Shown: positions 8,297 to 18,015, counted from the stretch's first letter. The stretch is DNA of 64,000 nt from HGM11412 sp045658325 (GCA_045658325.1 JAZOUX010000015.1:1-64000), one strand, 5' to 3'. A program made the numbers and translations. Notes: a model not told the origin generated them from the sequence alone.

Positions 8297-11074
8297 TTAC
8301 AATATTTTTATCATTGCGTGGCTACCTTTGTTAGAGCCTTTTTGTTTTTCAACGATAATTTGCTTGTCTATTCTGTTTTTAAGTTCTTCAACGTGCGAAA
8401 TTATGCCTACCAAACGCCTACCTTCAGTCAAATCTTGCAAAGTTGATATTGCTAAACTTAACGATTCGCCGTCAAGAGAACCAAAGCCTTCGTCTACGAA
8501 CATGGTGTCAATACGAACACCACCAGCCGATGACTGAATTTCGTCGGCAAGACCTAAAGCAAGTGATAATGACGCTTTAAACTTTTCTCCACCAGAAAGT
8601 GAGTTTACGGGGCGATAAGTGCCGTTATGATAGTCGTATACGTCAATATCAAGACCAACTTGCGAACTCTTACCTAATTCGCCAACCCTACGGACTAAAT
8701 CGTACTGACCGTTTGTCATTTTTTGCAAACGAACGCTTGCACGACGAAGAATTTTATCAAAATAACTCATTTGAACGTACGTTTCAAACGATATTTTTTC
8801 TTTATCGTTTATTCCACCGTTTGCAGTGTCGGAAAGGGTGTTCATCCATTTATAATGTTCTTCTAATTCTTTACTTTCGCCGTACGCCTTTTCTATATTA
8901 ATTAAACAAGTTTTGTTAGAATTAATAAACGACACGACTAATTCTTTGTTTTGTTGTAATTGATTTTTGCTTTCAATTATCTGAATTCTACGTTGCTTTT
9001 CGCTTACTAAATCAATACTGCATACCGTTTTTAACACTTCGTTTAATAATTGTATTGATTGTTGTGTGCTTAATAATTTTTCCCATTTATCGTCTCGAAT
9101 TTTTTCAGCCGTTTCGTAACCGTCTTTTAAAGTTTTAACCTTTGATTTTAACTGCTCTAAATAAATATTCGCTTGAGTTTTGCTAGCAAATTTTAACGCC
9201 TTTATAAGATTTGCTACTTGAGTTTCTTTTTCTTTTTTGCTTGCTTTATCAGTTAAAATTGCCTTTTCAATCTCGACTTGAGTTTTGCGTAAATTTTCTA
9301 AAGCAGTTTCTTTTAAAGGACTTTGTTTGTCAATTTCAATCTTTTTATTAACGTTTAAAGTTTCAATATTAATTTTATTTTCAACGTCATCTAACTCTTG
9401 GTGTAGGCTAAAAAGTTTATCTTTAACGCCGTTTTCGGCTTTATCTAACTCAACGTTGACTAATAAAACTTTAACGTTTTCATTTATAGATTTTTTAAGC
9501 GTTTCAATTTTACCGTTAAGCGATGCGCAATTAAAACTTTTTTCTTCAGCCAATTTAGATTGAGTTTCGGCAAGTTGTTTTGCCTTTTTAAGTTCGGCTT
9601 CGGTAACGACGGTATCACTCATACTAGCAAGAATTGGGTGAGTAGTTGAACCACATACCGGGCAAGGTTCTCCGTCTATTAAAGCGCTAGCCATAACGCC
9701 TGCTTGACCGTCTAAAAAGCGTTTATTTAAGTCGTTATATTTATCGGCTAAATCTTTTGCGCTTTCGCTAATTTTTTTGTACTCGCTTTGCTCAGTTTCT
9801 AGTTGGCTTTCTAAGTTTTTTAATGCGTTTATACTTTCTAAAAGAGCGTTTAGTTTAGACTGTAATTCTTGTAAAAAAATTTTTTCGGCTTGATATTTAG
9901 CCTTGTTAACTTCAGCACTAGATAAAATTTTTTGCGTTTCTTTTAAATTTTTTAACTCGGCTTCTTTTTCAAGTAACGTTTCTATGCCCGTATCAAAATA
10001 GGTTTTATTTTTTAAAATACTATCTTCTAAAACTTTAACTTGACTTTGTAACTCGTCTAATAGGTCGTATTTAGAAAGTTCGTTTTCAATGAGAGTAATT
10101 TCTTTTTCTAAACTTATAATTTCTGGCTTTTTAGCAATTTCAACGTCTAAACGGGCTTGCGCCGTATTGTAATCTTCAGTTAGCCTTGGCAACGTATTCT
10201 CTTTTTTATTGCGTTCTTCTACTGCTTTAGCGTATTCTTCGGCTTTGCCTATTGAAGCATTTACAATTTCTAATTCTTGCTCGATTAACGATAATTTTTC
10301 TATAAGTTTCTTTTCTTCGTCGGTGTAAAAGGATATTATTTCACCCAACAAATCTATAATTTCTTGAGTCGTCAACTCTCCATTTTTCGCCTTATTTAAA
10401 GAATCGTTAAAAGGACTTTCAGCGTCGCAAACTATACCTTTAACGTAAGTTAAAATATTTTCTTTTTTAGATTTAAACTTAGAATATAATTCTTTGGTTT
10501 CTTCTTTTATTTTATTTTGAATTGCTTCAAATTTATGCGTTTTAAATATTTGACGGAATATTTTTTGACGGTCATCAGTTTTTTCTACGAGAATTTTCGT
10601 AAATTCACCTTGCGCTAGCATTGCAATTTTTGAAAACTGCTCGTAATCAACTCCGATAATATTTTTAACGGCTTTACTAACTTCCGTTTTACTTTTATCA
10701 ACAATTCTTCCATCTGGATAATGAAGTTCGGCTTTTGCGCCTTGTTTAGTCGTTCCTTTGCCGTTTAACTTTTGCCTAAAGTATTCGGGGCTTCGTTTTA
10801 TTTTATATAGTTTTTCATTACATAAAAATTCTAACTCAACGAACGTTTCAGTCGTATCGTCGGCGTACTTAGAACGAAGCGTTGAAACACCACGCTCCGA
10901 ACCACTAGTCGTGTCGAAAAGAGCGTAGGCAATAGCATCAAATATAGACGTTTTGCCTGCACCCGTAGTGCCTGTTACAAGAAATAAACCACTTTCGCCA
11001 AGTTTATCTAAATCAAGGGTTACGCTTTTTGCGTAAGGACCAAATGCAGACATAGTTAACTTAATAGGTCTCAT
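8297..11074 (-). CDS. sbcC: Exonuclease subunit SbcC
   Basis: SMC-like ATPase subunit of the SbcCD nuclease, which opens hairpins and protein-blocked DNA ends. The 925 residues show an N-terminal Walker A (GTTGAGKTSIFDA, residues ~35-47), two long coiled coils, a central zinc hook (GEPCPVCGSTTHP, residues ~470-480), and at the C-terminus the signature LSGGEKFKASLSLALGL and Walker B with D-loop (MFVDEGFGSLD). Its ATG shares one base with the sbcD stop codon, so the two are translationally coupled. Length and motif order are normal for the family. Confidence 0.97.
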   Translation of the reverse strand: MRPIKLTMSAFGPYAKSVTLDLDKLGESGLFLVTGTTGAGKTSIFDAIAYALFDTTSGSERGVSTLRSKYADDTTETFVELEFLCNEKLYKIKRSPEYFRQKLNGKGTTKQGAKAELHYPDGRIVDKSKTEVSKAVKNIIGVDYEQFSKIAMLAQGEFTKILVEKTDDRQKIFRQIFKTHKFEAIQNKIKEETKELYSKFKSKKENILTYVKGIVCDAESPFNDSLNKAKNGELTTQEIIDLLGEIISFYTDEEKKLIEKLSLIEQELEIVNASIGKAEEYAKAVEERNKKENTLPRLTEDYNTAQARLDVEIAKKPEIISLEKEITLIENELSKYDLLDELQSQVKVLEDSILKNKTYFDTGIETLLEKEAELKNLKETQKILSSAEVNKAKYQAEKIFLQELQSKLNALLESINALKNLESQLETEQSEYKKISESAKDLADKYNDLNKRFLDGQAGVMASALIDGEPCPVCGSTTHPILASMSDTVVTEAELKKAKQLAETQSKLAEEKSFNCASLNGKIETLKKSINENVKVLLVNVELDKAENGVKDKLFSLHQELDDVENKINIETLNVNKKIEIDKQSPLKETALENLRKTQVEIEKAILTDKASKKEKETQVANLIKALKFASKTQANIYLEQLKSKVKTLKDGYETAEKIRDDKWEKLLSTQQSIQLLNEVLKTVCSIDLVSEKQRRIQIIESKNQLQQNKELVVSFINSNKTCLINIEKAYGESKELEEHYKWMNTLSDTANGGINDKEKISFETYVQMSYFDKILRRASVRLQKMTNGQYDLVRRVGELGKSSQVGLDIDVYDYHNGTYRPVNSLSGGEKFKASLSLALGLADEIQSSAGGVRIDTMFVDEGFGSLDGESLSLAISTLQDLTEGRRLVGIISHVEELKNRIDKQIIVEKQKGSNKGSHAMIKIL

Positions 11075-12195
11075 TATTCTTCCTCCCCGATTTTTTTGAT
11101 TAGTGATTTTATGTATTCAGTTTGATTTTCGCTCATTTTAGCGTTGTTCCTTTCAAAATAAAACTCACTAAACAATTCAAAAACAGACTTTTTATCAACA
11201 CCGTCAGCCCCTAAAATAGTAGCGTTTGCTCTCGTTCTTGCATTGTCGTATTTAAGTTCTAAAGCGTTTTTATAAACCGTTTGAAGCCTACTCATTGCGC
11301 TAGCAATTTCATCTTCGTCAATTAAGGTTATTTGAACGTAGTCGTCAGTCCTTTTTGTTGCGTCGATTAAATCGTCAAATTTACCACGAATTTTTTTCAT
11401 ATCTCTAATCGGCGTTAAGTTTATCGTTTCAATTATAACGTTTGCACTCTTTTCGTTAAGCGTTACTACCGTTACCGATTTAGTATCGTCGGCTTCGGCA
11501 AACGAATATTTTAAAGGCGTTCCCGAATAGCGTATTTTGCTAGACTGACAGTATTGTGCGCCGTGTAAATGACCTAAAGCAACGTAATCAAAATCTTCAA
11601 AAACGCTAGCGTCAACGTTATCAGTACCACCTACCGTTTCTTCCGACTCGCTACGCTTTGCGCCCGTTACGAATTGGTGAGTTATTAAAACGTTACGCTT
11701 AGTTTTGTCAATATTCATTTTATCAACTGCAACCCTTAAAGCATCGGTATAAGACTCGATTATTTCGTCTTGATAAAACCTACGCACATGCGACGGCTTT
11801 ATAAAAGGTAGCATATATACGTTTAATTCGCCATATTCGTCGTTTAAAGTTTTTGCAATAATTTCACCGTTATATACGGGTGATAAATGTATACCGGTAG
11901 CGTCCATTATTTGTGAGGCAAATGCAATACGTTCCGCCGAATCGTGATTACCGCTAATTACAAACACTTGCAATTTGCGTTTTGCTAAGTCGACTAAAAA
12001 ACTATCAAAAAGTTGAACGGCTTCAGCACTAGGAAGGCTTTTATCGTAAACGTCGCCGGCAATGAAAATGCCGTCGGGTTTTTCTTGGTCTACGATATTT
12101 ATAATTTGATTAAGTATTGCTTGCTGGTCTTCAATAAGCGAAGTTTCGTGCAAGCGCTTGCCTAAATGCAAGTCAGATAAGTGAATAAACTTCAT
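11074..12195 (-). CDS. sbcD: Exonuclease subunit SbcD
   Basis: Metallophosphoesterase nuclease subunit of SbcCD (373 aa). All phosphoesterase motifs are present: HLSDLHLGKR (D-x-H), FIAGDVYDKS (GD), VISGNHDSAER (GNHD), ITHQFVTG and VALGHLHGAQ (GHxH). The C-terminal part, from about residue 280, is the capping and SbcC-binding region. It is the first gene of the sbcDC operon and has a poly-G ribosome binding site before the ATG. Confidence 0.97.
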   Translation of the reverse strand: MKFIHLSDLHLGKRLHETSLIEDQQAILNQIINIVDQEKPDGIFIAGDVYDKSLPSAEAVQLFDSFLVDLAKRKLQVFVISGNHDSAERIAFASQIMDATGIHLSPVYNGEIIAKTLNDEYGELNVYMLPFIKPSHVRRFYQDEIIESYTDALRVAVDKMNIDKTKRNVLITHQFVTGAKRSESEETVGGTDNVDASVFEDFDYVALGHLHGAQYCQSSKIRYSGTPLKYSFAEADDTKSVTVVTLNEKSANVIIETINLTPIRDMKKIRGKFDDLIDATKRTDDYVQITLIDEDEIASAMSRLQTVYKNALELKYDNARTRANATILGADGVDKKSVFELFSEFYFERNNAKMSENQTEYIKSLIKKIGEEE

Positions 12196-12315
12196 ACAGC
12201 CCCCCTTTTTGTTATTTTTTTATTATAAATTTTAAGAAATTGATTTTTTATAAACGTAAACTATTTGTAAAAGATTAGTTTTCCCATGCCAACTAACCAT
12301 TAAACGCTATAACCG

Positions 12316-12861
12316 TTAAAGCAACTTTTCACTATATATAGCCCTTTCACCACCTATAAACTTAGCACGAGTACGCGCGCCAACGACTAACGCTTGTCCA
12401 ATTTTATTATTTTCTAACCGTACGGGTACTGCCACTTTTTTTAAGTGCATACCTATTAAGGTTAAACCTATATCTAAGCCAGCGTCGGCTTTAATTTCTT
12501 CAACAACAATCGCGTCATTTAAAAGATTATACGCTTGGGTTGCTAACGACCCCCCTGCTTTTGGCTGTGGTACGACGTTTACTTCTTCGTAAAGTTTTGC
12601 CACTTCTCTTTCAATAACTATTGCTCTATTCAAGTGTTCGCAACATTGAACGGCTATAAAAACGCCCCTTTCTTTAGCACTATCGTAAAGACCGTTAAAA
12701 ACTTCTTTTGCGATTTCAGGGGCAGACTTCGTTCCTATTTTTTCGCCCAAAATTTCACTAGTAGAACAACCTACTACCACTAGGCTACGCTTTTTAAGAT
12801 TAGCCTTAATTATAATTTCTTCCATTGCGTTTTTTGCTTGTTCGTATAACGTTTTACCCAT
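12316..12861 (-). CDS. UPF0340 (TIGR01440, YwlG-like) protein
   Basis: A 181-residue member of the UPF0340 family, widely conserved in Firmicutes and still without a firm biochemical role. Recognisable family segments include VVVGCSTSEILGEKIGT, AVQCCEHLNRA, VPQPKAGGSLATQAY and DAGLDIGLTLIGMHLKKVAVP. In Bacillus the homologue lies near glyA, but here it is isolated between sbcD and an intergenic gap. The assignment rests on whole-length similarity to that family as I remember it. Confidence 0.85.
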   Translation of the reverse strand: MGKTLYEQAKNAMEEIIIKANLKKRSLVVVGCSTSEILGEKIGTKSAPEIAKEVFNGLYDSAKERGVFIAVQCCEHLNRAIVIEREVAKLYEEVNVVPQPKAGGSLATQAYNLLNDAIVVEEIKADAGLDIGLTLIGMHLKKVAVPVRLENNKIGQALVVGARTRAKFIGGERAIYSEKLL

Positions 12862-13173
12862 AATTCACCTATTAGTTAAATTATAACAGTGCGCACTAAA
12901 TAAATCAACTGTTTTTATAAATTGCTTGATATTTAACTAGGTTTACGCTGTTACATTAAAAAAGCAAAAATGGAATAATTAACGGTATAGACTTAGTAAT
13001 TTTTGCCCTTAATAAAAGTATAACGCAGTCTTATAAAAAGTGTGAAATATAGTAAATAGTGGCGTAGTAAACACAATCGGCGTAAGTAATACGACTTAAG
13101 GTTTTACTATTTTATTATAAAAAGCAACAAAAAAAGCGAAAAAAGGATGGTAAAACTATATTAAAATTAAATT
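12862..13173. other. Intergenic region, nothing identified
   Basis: 312 bases between divergent genes. A five-codon ATG-to-TAA frame at 13147 precedes the small gene at 13174, but nothing suggests it is translated. I see no RNA structure or consensus promoter here. Confidence 0.4.
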
Positions 13174-13401
13174 ATGTTTGGTCTTATATATATTTTAATT
13201 GTTTATATGGTAGTTTTTGGGGCTTGTTTTTTAATTAAGTTTTTAGTAAAAAAGTTTACAAAAAAAGAAGAAGTAGCCAATACTTCTTCTAAAATTTATT
13301 ACGTTACTAATAATCATAAACCTAAACGCAAAAAAAGGAATAAAGCCCCCGATATAGCAATCAAAGGCGCTGTTATAGATAAAGACGAATTTGAAAGTTA
13401 A
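13174..13401 (+). CDS. Small single-pass membrane protein, unknown
   Basis: A 75-residue protein with one N-terminal transmembrane helix (about residues 3-25) followed by a very basic stretch (KKFTKKEE, KPKRKKRNK) and an acidic end. The inside-positive pattern puts the tail in the cytoplasm. A TAAAAT element ends six bases before the ATG and no good Shine-Dalgarno is close, so the start is uncertain and the mRNA could be leaderless. I recognise no family. Confidence 0.55.
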   Translation: MFGLIYILIVYMVVFGACFLIKFLVKKFTKKEEVANTSSKIYYVTNNHKPKRKKRNKAPDIAIKGAVIDKDEFES

Positions 13402-13535
13402 CTTTACCTAAACACCTTAATTTTTGCCATAGTAAATATGGCTATGAGTTTGCTTATAACTAATAAGTTTAGCGTTTTAAACTAAAATTGATAGTTAATA
13501 GCGACGTATCACTACCCGACTATTAAAAAGTTTAA

Positions 13536-13880
13536 TTAGTTAGGGTTTTCAATTTTTTCGCCTTCGCCCCAAAGTCGTTCTAAATGGTAAAATAACCTTG
13601 TTTCGTCGTTGAAAATGTGTAAAATAACGTCACCAAAGTCAATAATTGCCCATCTTCCGTCTTGCAACCCTTCTTTTCTTAAAATTTTTGCTCCTGCTTT
13701 TTCGGCTTCTGCTTCACAAAACTCAGCAAGTGATTTTACTTGGGTTGTCGACCTTGCACTTGCTATTACGAAGTAGTCTGCAATAGAAGTTTTTTCTTTT
13801 ACGTCAATTTTTACTATGTCGTAAGCCTTTCTTTTTGTAAGACTGTCAATAATTATTTGTGCCGTTTGTAATGAATCCAT
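13536..13880 (-). CDS. rsfS: Ribosome silencing factor RsfS
   Basis: A 114-residue RsfS/YbeB/Iojap protein that binds ribosomal protein uL14 and blocks subunit joining under poor nutrient conditions. Typical sequence includes DIVKIDVKEKTSIADYFVIASARSTTQVKSLA (described here by its ends at residues ~20-50), EGLQDGRWAIIDFGDVILHI and the RLFYHLERLW end. It follows tilS by one base and is likely co-transcribed with it. Confidence 0.95.
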   Translation of the reverse strand: MDSLQTAQIIIDSLTKRKAYDIVKIDVKEKTSIADYFVIASARSTTQVKSLAEFCEAEAEKAGAKILRKEGLQDGRWAIIDFGDVILHIFNDETRLFYHLERLWGEGEKIENPN

Positions 13881-13881
13881 A

Positions 13882-15171
13882 TTATTCTCCTTTTATACTT
13901 GCAGTATATATAACTTTTGTATTTTTATCAATTTTTATTCTTTCGCTTATTTCAACGCCGAAAATCAGTAAAATTTGATTGTCTACGGCAATAAGTGGTA
14001 TTAAATCACGCTTAAACCTAGTAATTTTTTTGTCAATGAAATAATCTTTAAGTTTTTTTGTTCCACCTGAAAATTTAGTAAAAACGTCACCGTTTTGGCG
14101 TGTACGAATTACGGCGTTTTTAGGAATTTTTTGAGCGTCAAATTTTAAATCTTTATCGTTTTTACCAATTAAATCTTCAATTTTAACGGTGCAGTTATTA
14201 AAATTAAAAGTGCCTAAATTATACTCGTAAACGGTTTGGTCTTTTTTAGGTAAATCATAATAAAACACCAACTTTTCGTACTCTTTAGTAACTTTAATTT
14301 CGTTTGCTAAAATAATATAAGTGCCGTTTTGTTGAGTTGCTAAATTAACGCAAGCATCTATATGCTTTTTAGTATAATCTTTTTTTAAACCGTACTCTTT
14401 TAAAATTAAAATTATAGCCCTTTTTAATAAAACGGCTGGCGCATTAACCAAAACCGATAAATTTTCTTCTTTAAAATTGACTAATTCTTTCGCTTGAGCG
14501 TCTAGAAATTCGTCTTCTTCAATCGCTATTTTTGAAAAGGCGTTAATGTTATCTATCGCCATAGGGAACTTTTCATCAATTTTAGTTAAAAGTTCGTTTC
14601 TAATATAGTTGCGTGAATATTGACTATCAAAATTAGTTAAATCTTGCACGAAAGGAATATCGTTTTTTTCAATATACTCGTCAATTTGTTGACGCTTTAC
14701 GTCGATAAGTGGTCTAATAATGCGATTTTTATTGGCGTTTATGCCACTAAGACCTTTAAGCCCCGTACCCCTAAATAAGTTAAAAAGCACGCTTTCAACG
14801 TTGTCGTTTAAATGGTGTGCCGTGGCGATTTTTAAAGACTTATCTCCGTTTAAAAGGTCTTCAAAAATTTTATACCTTAAAATACGCGCGCCTTGTTCAA
14901 CCGAATAGCCGTTTTCTTTTGAAAATGAAATAGCGTCAACCGTATATAATTTTATAGGAATATTAAGTTTTTTGCAATAATTTTTAACAAAAAGACTGTC
15001 TTTTTTACTGTCGTCTCCCCTAATACCGTGTTCGATATTTACGGCAAAAAGGGTAAGATTATATTCGTCTTTAATACTATATAATACGCTTAAAAGACAC
15101 ATACTGTCCTTGCCCCCCGAAAGAGCAACGGCAATTTTGTCGTTTTTGTTGATATGTGAAAGATTAATCAT
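13882..15171 (-). CDS. tilS: tRNA(Ile)-lysidine synthase TilS
   Basis: TilS converts C34 of tRNA-Ile(CAU) to lysidine so that it reads AUA. The PP-loop ATP pyrophosphatase motif VALSGGKDSMCLL is at residues ~15-27, followed by ATAHHLNDNVESVLFNLFRG, which is typical of the family. The C-terminal TilS domains (RTRQNGDVF, LKDYFIDKKI) are present, giving a normal 429-residue length. Its start overlaps the end of the upstream SDR gene by eight bases, and rsfS follows by one base. Confidence 0.95.
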   Translation of the reverse strand: MINLSHINKNDKIAVALSGGKDSMCLLSVLYSIKDEYNLTLFAVNIEHGIRGDDSKKDSLFVKNYCKKLNIPIKLYTVDAISFSKENGYSVEQGARILRYKIFEDLLNGDKSLKIATAHHLNDNVESVLFNLFRGTGLKGLSGINANKNRIIRPLIDVKRQQIDEYIEKNDIPFVQDLTNFDSQYSRNYIRNELLTKIDEKFPMAIDNINAFSKIAIEEDEFLDAQAKELVNFKEENLSVLVNAPAVLLKRAIILILKEYGLKKDYTKKHIDACVNLATQQNGTYIILANEIKVTKEYEKLVFYYDLPKKDQTVYEYNLGTFNFNNCTVKIEDLIGKNDKDLKFDAQKIPKNAVIRTRQNGDVFTKFSGGTKKLKDYFIDKKITRFKRDLIPLIAVDNQILLIFGVEISERIKIDKNTKVIYTASIKGE

Positions 15172-15946
15172 TTTTTTCTTGTTTTTCGTATTTAAACATT
15201 TTATCCATCATAAGCATCATAATTTTATGCGGTAAAATTTTTGCTAAAAATCTAATGAAAGATGCGTATAAGCCTGGTACGACGTAAGAACATTTGCTTT
15301 TATCTAACTTATTGTACGCTTTTTTAACGACGAAATCGGCTTCATACATAACGTCGAACTTTTTAATTTTTTCCTTTTCGTTGGCTTGTGAGAAAAATTC
15401 CGTTTTTACCCAATAAGGACATAAGCATAAAACTCTAATTTTTCTACTTTTAAGTTCGTGGCCAAGCGCCCTTGAATAACTTAAAACGCCCGCTTTCGTC
15501 GCAGCGTATACGGCTAAATGTGGAACCGGCTCGAAAGAAGAAAGCGAGCCTACTTGCAAAATTTTGCCACCTTCTCGAATATACGGTAAAACTATTTGGG
15601 TTACTTTTATTAAAGCCTTAAAGTTAAGGTCGCACATATCTTGTAAAGCGTTTATATCGGCGTTTTCAACTTTACTAAATTTGCCAAAACCACTTGCGTT
15701 TACTAAAAGTTTAACGTTTGGATTTTCATTTTGTAACTTTTGTTGTAAAATAGAAAAACTTTCGTCTTTTAAAAGGTCGATTGCGATAGGCACGACTTTT
15801 GCTTTACACTTAGGAATAAGAGCATTTAAGCGTTCTTCACGCCTTGCAATAACCCAAATTTCGTCTAAAGCGTAACGCTTGTCCCCTTGAATAACGAACT
15901 CGTTACCCATACCTGAAGATGCACCCGTAATAATAGCAATATTCAT
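15164..15946 (-). CDS. Short-chain dehydrogenase/reductase
   Basis: A classical SDR of 260 residues. The cofactor-binding motif is ITGASSGMG at the N-terminus, VNASGFGKF replaces the usual NNAG, and the catalytic YAATKAG supplies Tyr and Lys. ARREERL after the second strand suggests preference for NADP(H). I chose the ATG at 15946 because GGGGG lies five bases upstream; a TTG four codons earlier would place the start inside that ribosome binding site. The C-terminal extension contains hydrophobic residues. Substrate unknown. Confidence 0.85.
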   Translation of the reverse strand: MNIAIITGASSGMGNEFVIQGDKRYALDEIWVIARREERLNALIPKCKAKVVPIAIDLLKDESFSILQQKLQNENPNVKLLVNASGFGKFSKVENADINALQDMCDLNFKALIKVTQIVLPYIREGGKILQVGSLSSFEPVPHLAVYAATKAGVLSYSRALGHELKSRKIRVLCLCPYWVKTEFFSQANEKEKIKKFDVMYEADFVVKKAYNKLDKSKCSYVVPGLYASFIRFLAKILPHKIMMLMMDKMFKYEKQEKND

Positions 15947-16063
15947 AAAAACCCCCAAATAGAATAATTAATTATATATTATCATAATTTATTAATAAAT
16001 ACAACTAATGGCGTTTATTTTTACGTTTAGATAAATAAAAAGTTAAATTACCACTTAAAAAAG

Positions 16064-16092
16064 TTGTAAATTTACAAAAAAAAGTGTATAAT
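16064..16092 (+). promoter_or_regulatory. Promoter of tRNA-Leu(UAG)
   Basis: TTGTAA (16064-16069), a 17-base spacer and TATAAT (16087-16092) end ten bases before the tRNA. Confidence 0.8.
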
Positions 16093-16102
16093 TTGACTGT
16101 AC

Positions 16103-16185
16103 GTGGATATGGCGGAACTGGCAGACGCGTTGGACTTAGAATCCAATGGGCAACCATGCAGGTTCGATTCCTGTTATCCACACCA
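16103..16185 (+). tRNA. tRNA-Leu(UAG)
   Basis: Acceptor arms GTGGATA (16103-16109) and TATCCAC (16175-16181) pair fully, followed by discriminator A and an encoded CCA. The anticodon stem TTGGA/TCCAA encloses the loop CTTAGAA, giving anticodon TAG, which reads CUA and probably other CUN codons. The long variable arm and the TGGCGGAACTGGCAGACGC D-arm are typical of leucine tRNAs. Confidence 0.96.
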
Positions 16186-16217
16186 AAAAAGAGAGTTCGT
16201 TTTGAACTCTCTTTTTT
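16185..16217 (+). terminator. Terminator after tRNA-Leu(UAG)
   Basis: A 14-bp perfect stem (16185-16198 with 16204-16217) starts directly at the end of the tRNA and ends in a run of six T. Confidence 0.9.
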
Positions 16218-16350
16218 GGTCTATCATTATTTTTCATTAATACTATATTTTTTGCCAATAATAGCCCTATTAATTTAATATAAAATTAGTTGAATTAGAA
16301 CATAAACTTGCTTTTTAGTCTTTTTACCTTTATTAAACTGTTATTATATT

Positions 16351-17781
16351 CTACTCTTTTAACCATTTTGGAGTAAGAGTAACATCGGAAGCAATATCCC
16401 AAATTCCAGAGTCTACTTTTGTGTTCCCATTATACCAGCCAAGGAAAGTATATCCTGTTCTCGTAGGAGTTGGCAACGTGTGAGATGCTCCAAAGGTTAC
16501 CGTTGTCGAAACCGTTGAAGAAGTATCATAAACATAACCTTTTACGGTGCTCGAACTTGCTGTTGCTGTGCTTGTGGGATAAGCTGCACCTGATACATAG
16601 AATGTTCCAGCACTACTCGAACCACTGCTATAATTGTACAGACTTACGTAAATAACATCACCTGCATTGGCACTAAATGTAGCCGAGCGGCTTGTATTAT
16701 TACCATACAAGTTGTATCGGCTCATGATGGTAGTACCTTGTGTAGCATTATATACGGTGATATAGTAATCTCCCGAAGTGAGGTTTGCATAGAAGGTGTA
16801 AGAGCCTGACTTGTAGCAAGTAAAGTAATAGTAGTTGGGGCTTGAACTATAAGAGGCTGTTACACTAAATGTTTTTTTATTCGAAGAACTGTTGTAGTTC
16901 TTGATATCAACATATTCTCTTGAAGATGCCGAGGAAGAAGATACCATAGATACCCACTTTGCATAGAGCGTAGTATCGGTGGTAATTGTTCCGCTAAAAT
17001 TATATGCTGTCGTGCAAGAGCTGTTGGTGTACCAACCTGCAAATGCATATCCGCTTCTTGTAGGAACTGTAGGATAGCTCAAGGTTTGACCGTTAGTCAA
17101 TGTAACCGTAGAAGACGTCGAACCACTATAATTGTAATTAAAGGTTACTTTTAATCCTTTTATAGGTGAAGTGTCAACATATGTTATATTGTATGTCTTT
17201 GCTGTCCATTTTGCGGTTAACATTATATTTTCTGTTATCCCCCAAGGTTCAGTATTGTAATTATTACTTCCATTACACCAACCTTCAAAAGCGTATCCCT
17301 CTTTCGTAGGTACAGGAATATCTCCTGACTGTATAAAGCTGTTTTCTTCAACAGTTTGAACTTCTAAAATAGTGCCGTCAACATTTAAAAATGTAACAAG
17401 AAAAGTATAGTTACGATGTATCGTTACAACATAAGTTTGTATAAACGTTTCGTTAACATTTTCCATAATATAAAAGATATTGTCTCCTTCATTTAATTGT
17501 ACAACCTTTGTCATTGGAGTTAATACGCCGTATTCATCAAGGCATACAACATAGTTAGAATTCCCATTTACTTGTATTTCATTTGAAAAATTAAAATAAT
17601 GAGTGTTATTTGAAACAGTGCCGTAAACATCATTTTCGTTGACAGTTAGAGTTTTAAAAGTAATTTCATCAGTATTATTGTTTGCCTTACTAATACAAAG
17701 TATTATTGCCACCGCTAACACACATACAGCCAATACCGCTATTAATAAAATTAAAACTTTCTTTTTCGTTATCTTTTCCAT
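16351..17781 (-). CDS. Surface protein with Listeria-Bacteroides (Flg_new) repeats
   Basis: A 476-residue membrane-anchored extracellular protein. Residues ~8-30 form one transmembrane helix or uncleaved signal anchor. Three InlB B-type (Flg_new) repeats follow, each ending in the mark (G)W plus TLTAKW-like sequence: GYAFEGWCNGSNNY...LTAKW, GYAFAGWYTNSSCTTAY...LYAKW and GYTFLGWYNGNTKV...LTPKW. Between repeats two and three lies a Ser/Tyr-rich domain (residues ~280-400) resembling a beta-sandwich. Such proteins usually act as adhesins or wall-associated modules. It has fewer CpG steps than its neighbours, suggesting acquisition. An AGGAGG site precedes the ATG, behind a structured leader. Confidence 0.8.
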   Translation of the reverse strand: MEKITKKKVLILLIAVLAVCVLAVAIILCISKANNNTDEITFKTLTVNENDVYGTVSNNTHYFNFSNEIQVNGNSNYVVCLDEYGVLTPMTKVVQLNEGDNIFYIMENVNETFIQTYVVTIHRNYTFLVTFLNVDGTILEVQTVEENSFIQSGDIPVPTKEGYAFEGWCNGSNNYNTEPWGITENIMLTAKWTAKTYNITYVDTSPIKGLKVTFNYNYSGSTSSTVTLTNGQTLSYPTVPTRSGYAFAGWYTNSSCTTAYNFSGTITTDTTLYAKWVSMVSSSSASSREYVDIKNYNSSSNKKTFSVTASYSSSPNYYYFTCYKSGSYTFYANLTSGDYYITVYNATQGTTIMSRYNLYGNNTSRSATFSANAGDVIYVSLYNYSSGSSSAGTFYVSGAAYPTSTATASSSTVKGYVYDTSSTVSTTVTFGASHTLPTPTRTGYTFLGWYNGNTKVDSGIWDIASDVTLTPKWLKE

Positions 17782-17792
17782 AGGTTCCTCCT

Positions 17793-17824
17793 AAAATAAA
17801 AAATGCGTCAACCGAAGTTAACGC
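17793..17824 (-). terminator. Leader terminator just before the surface-protein gene
   Basis: On the minus strand, GCGTTAAC, a TTCG loop and GTTGACGC are followed by a T-rich tract that runs straight into the AGGAGG site (17787-17792) of the gene at 17781. A full terminator between promoter and its own gene implies conditional read-through. Confidence 0.75.
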
Positions 17825-18015
17825 ACCGAAAAATGCAAAACTCCAAGTTGTCGCCAAACGAACTTTATCGCAAGTATAAGCATAGCCATACCATCGAACG
17901 GGAGTTGCACTTTTACCAAATGAAATTCTGTTCGAATAGTATGAGAAAATAAGAGCATAATTATCCTATAAAAAAGAAACTACGCCTATTTGCGATAATA
18001 TTAAGTTCGTTTGGC
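17793..18015 (-). ncRNA. Candidate structured leader RNA (riboswitch-like)
   Basis: The transcript predicted from the promoter at 18022-18050 begins with a segment (18015-17990) that pairs with 17853-17873 in a 12-bp plus 9-bp stem interrupted by one 5-nt bulge, closing a domain of about 160 nt. Inside it, TTCGAAC can pair with GTTCGA. After the closing stem, GGAGTT/TGCA segments can pair with the upstream TGCAACTCC. The segment GCGACAAC (complement of 17847-17854) could pair with the 3' arm of the terminator, offering an alternative structure. It matches no riboswitch class I can recall, so ligand and mechanism are open. Confidence 0.6.

Noticed and set aside
17853..18015. Inverted repeats as ends of an invertible promoter (phase variation) upstream of the surface-protein gene
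   Set aside because: The arms are interrupted by a 5-nt bulge, and the promoter lies outside rather than between them; an RNA closing stem fits better.
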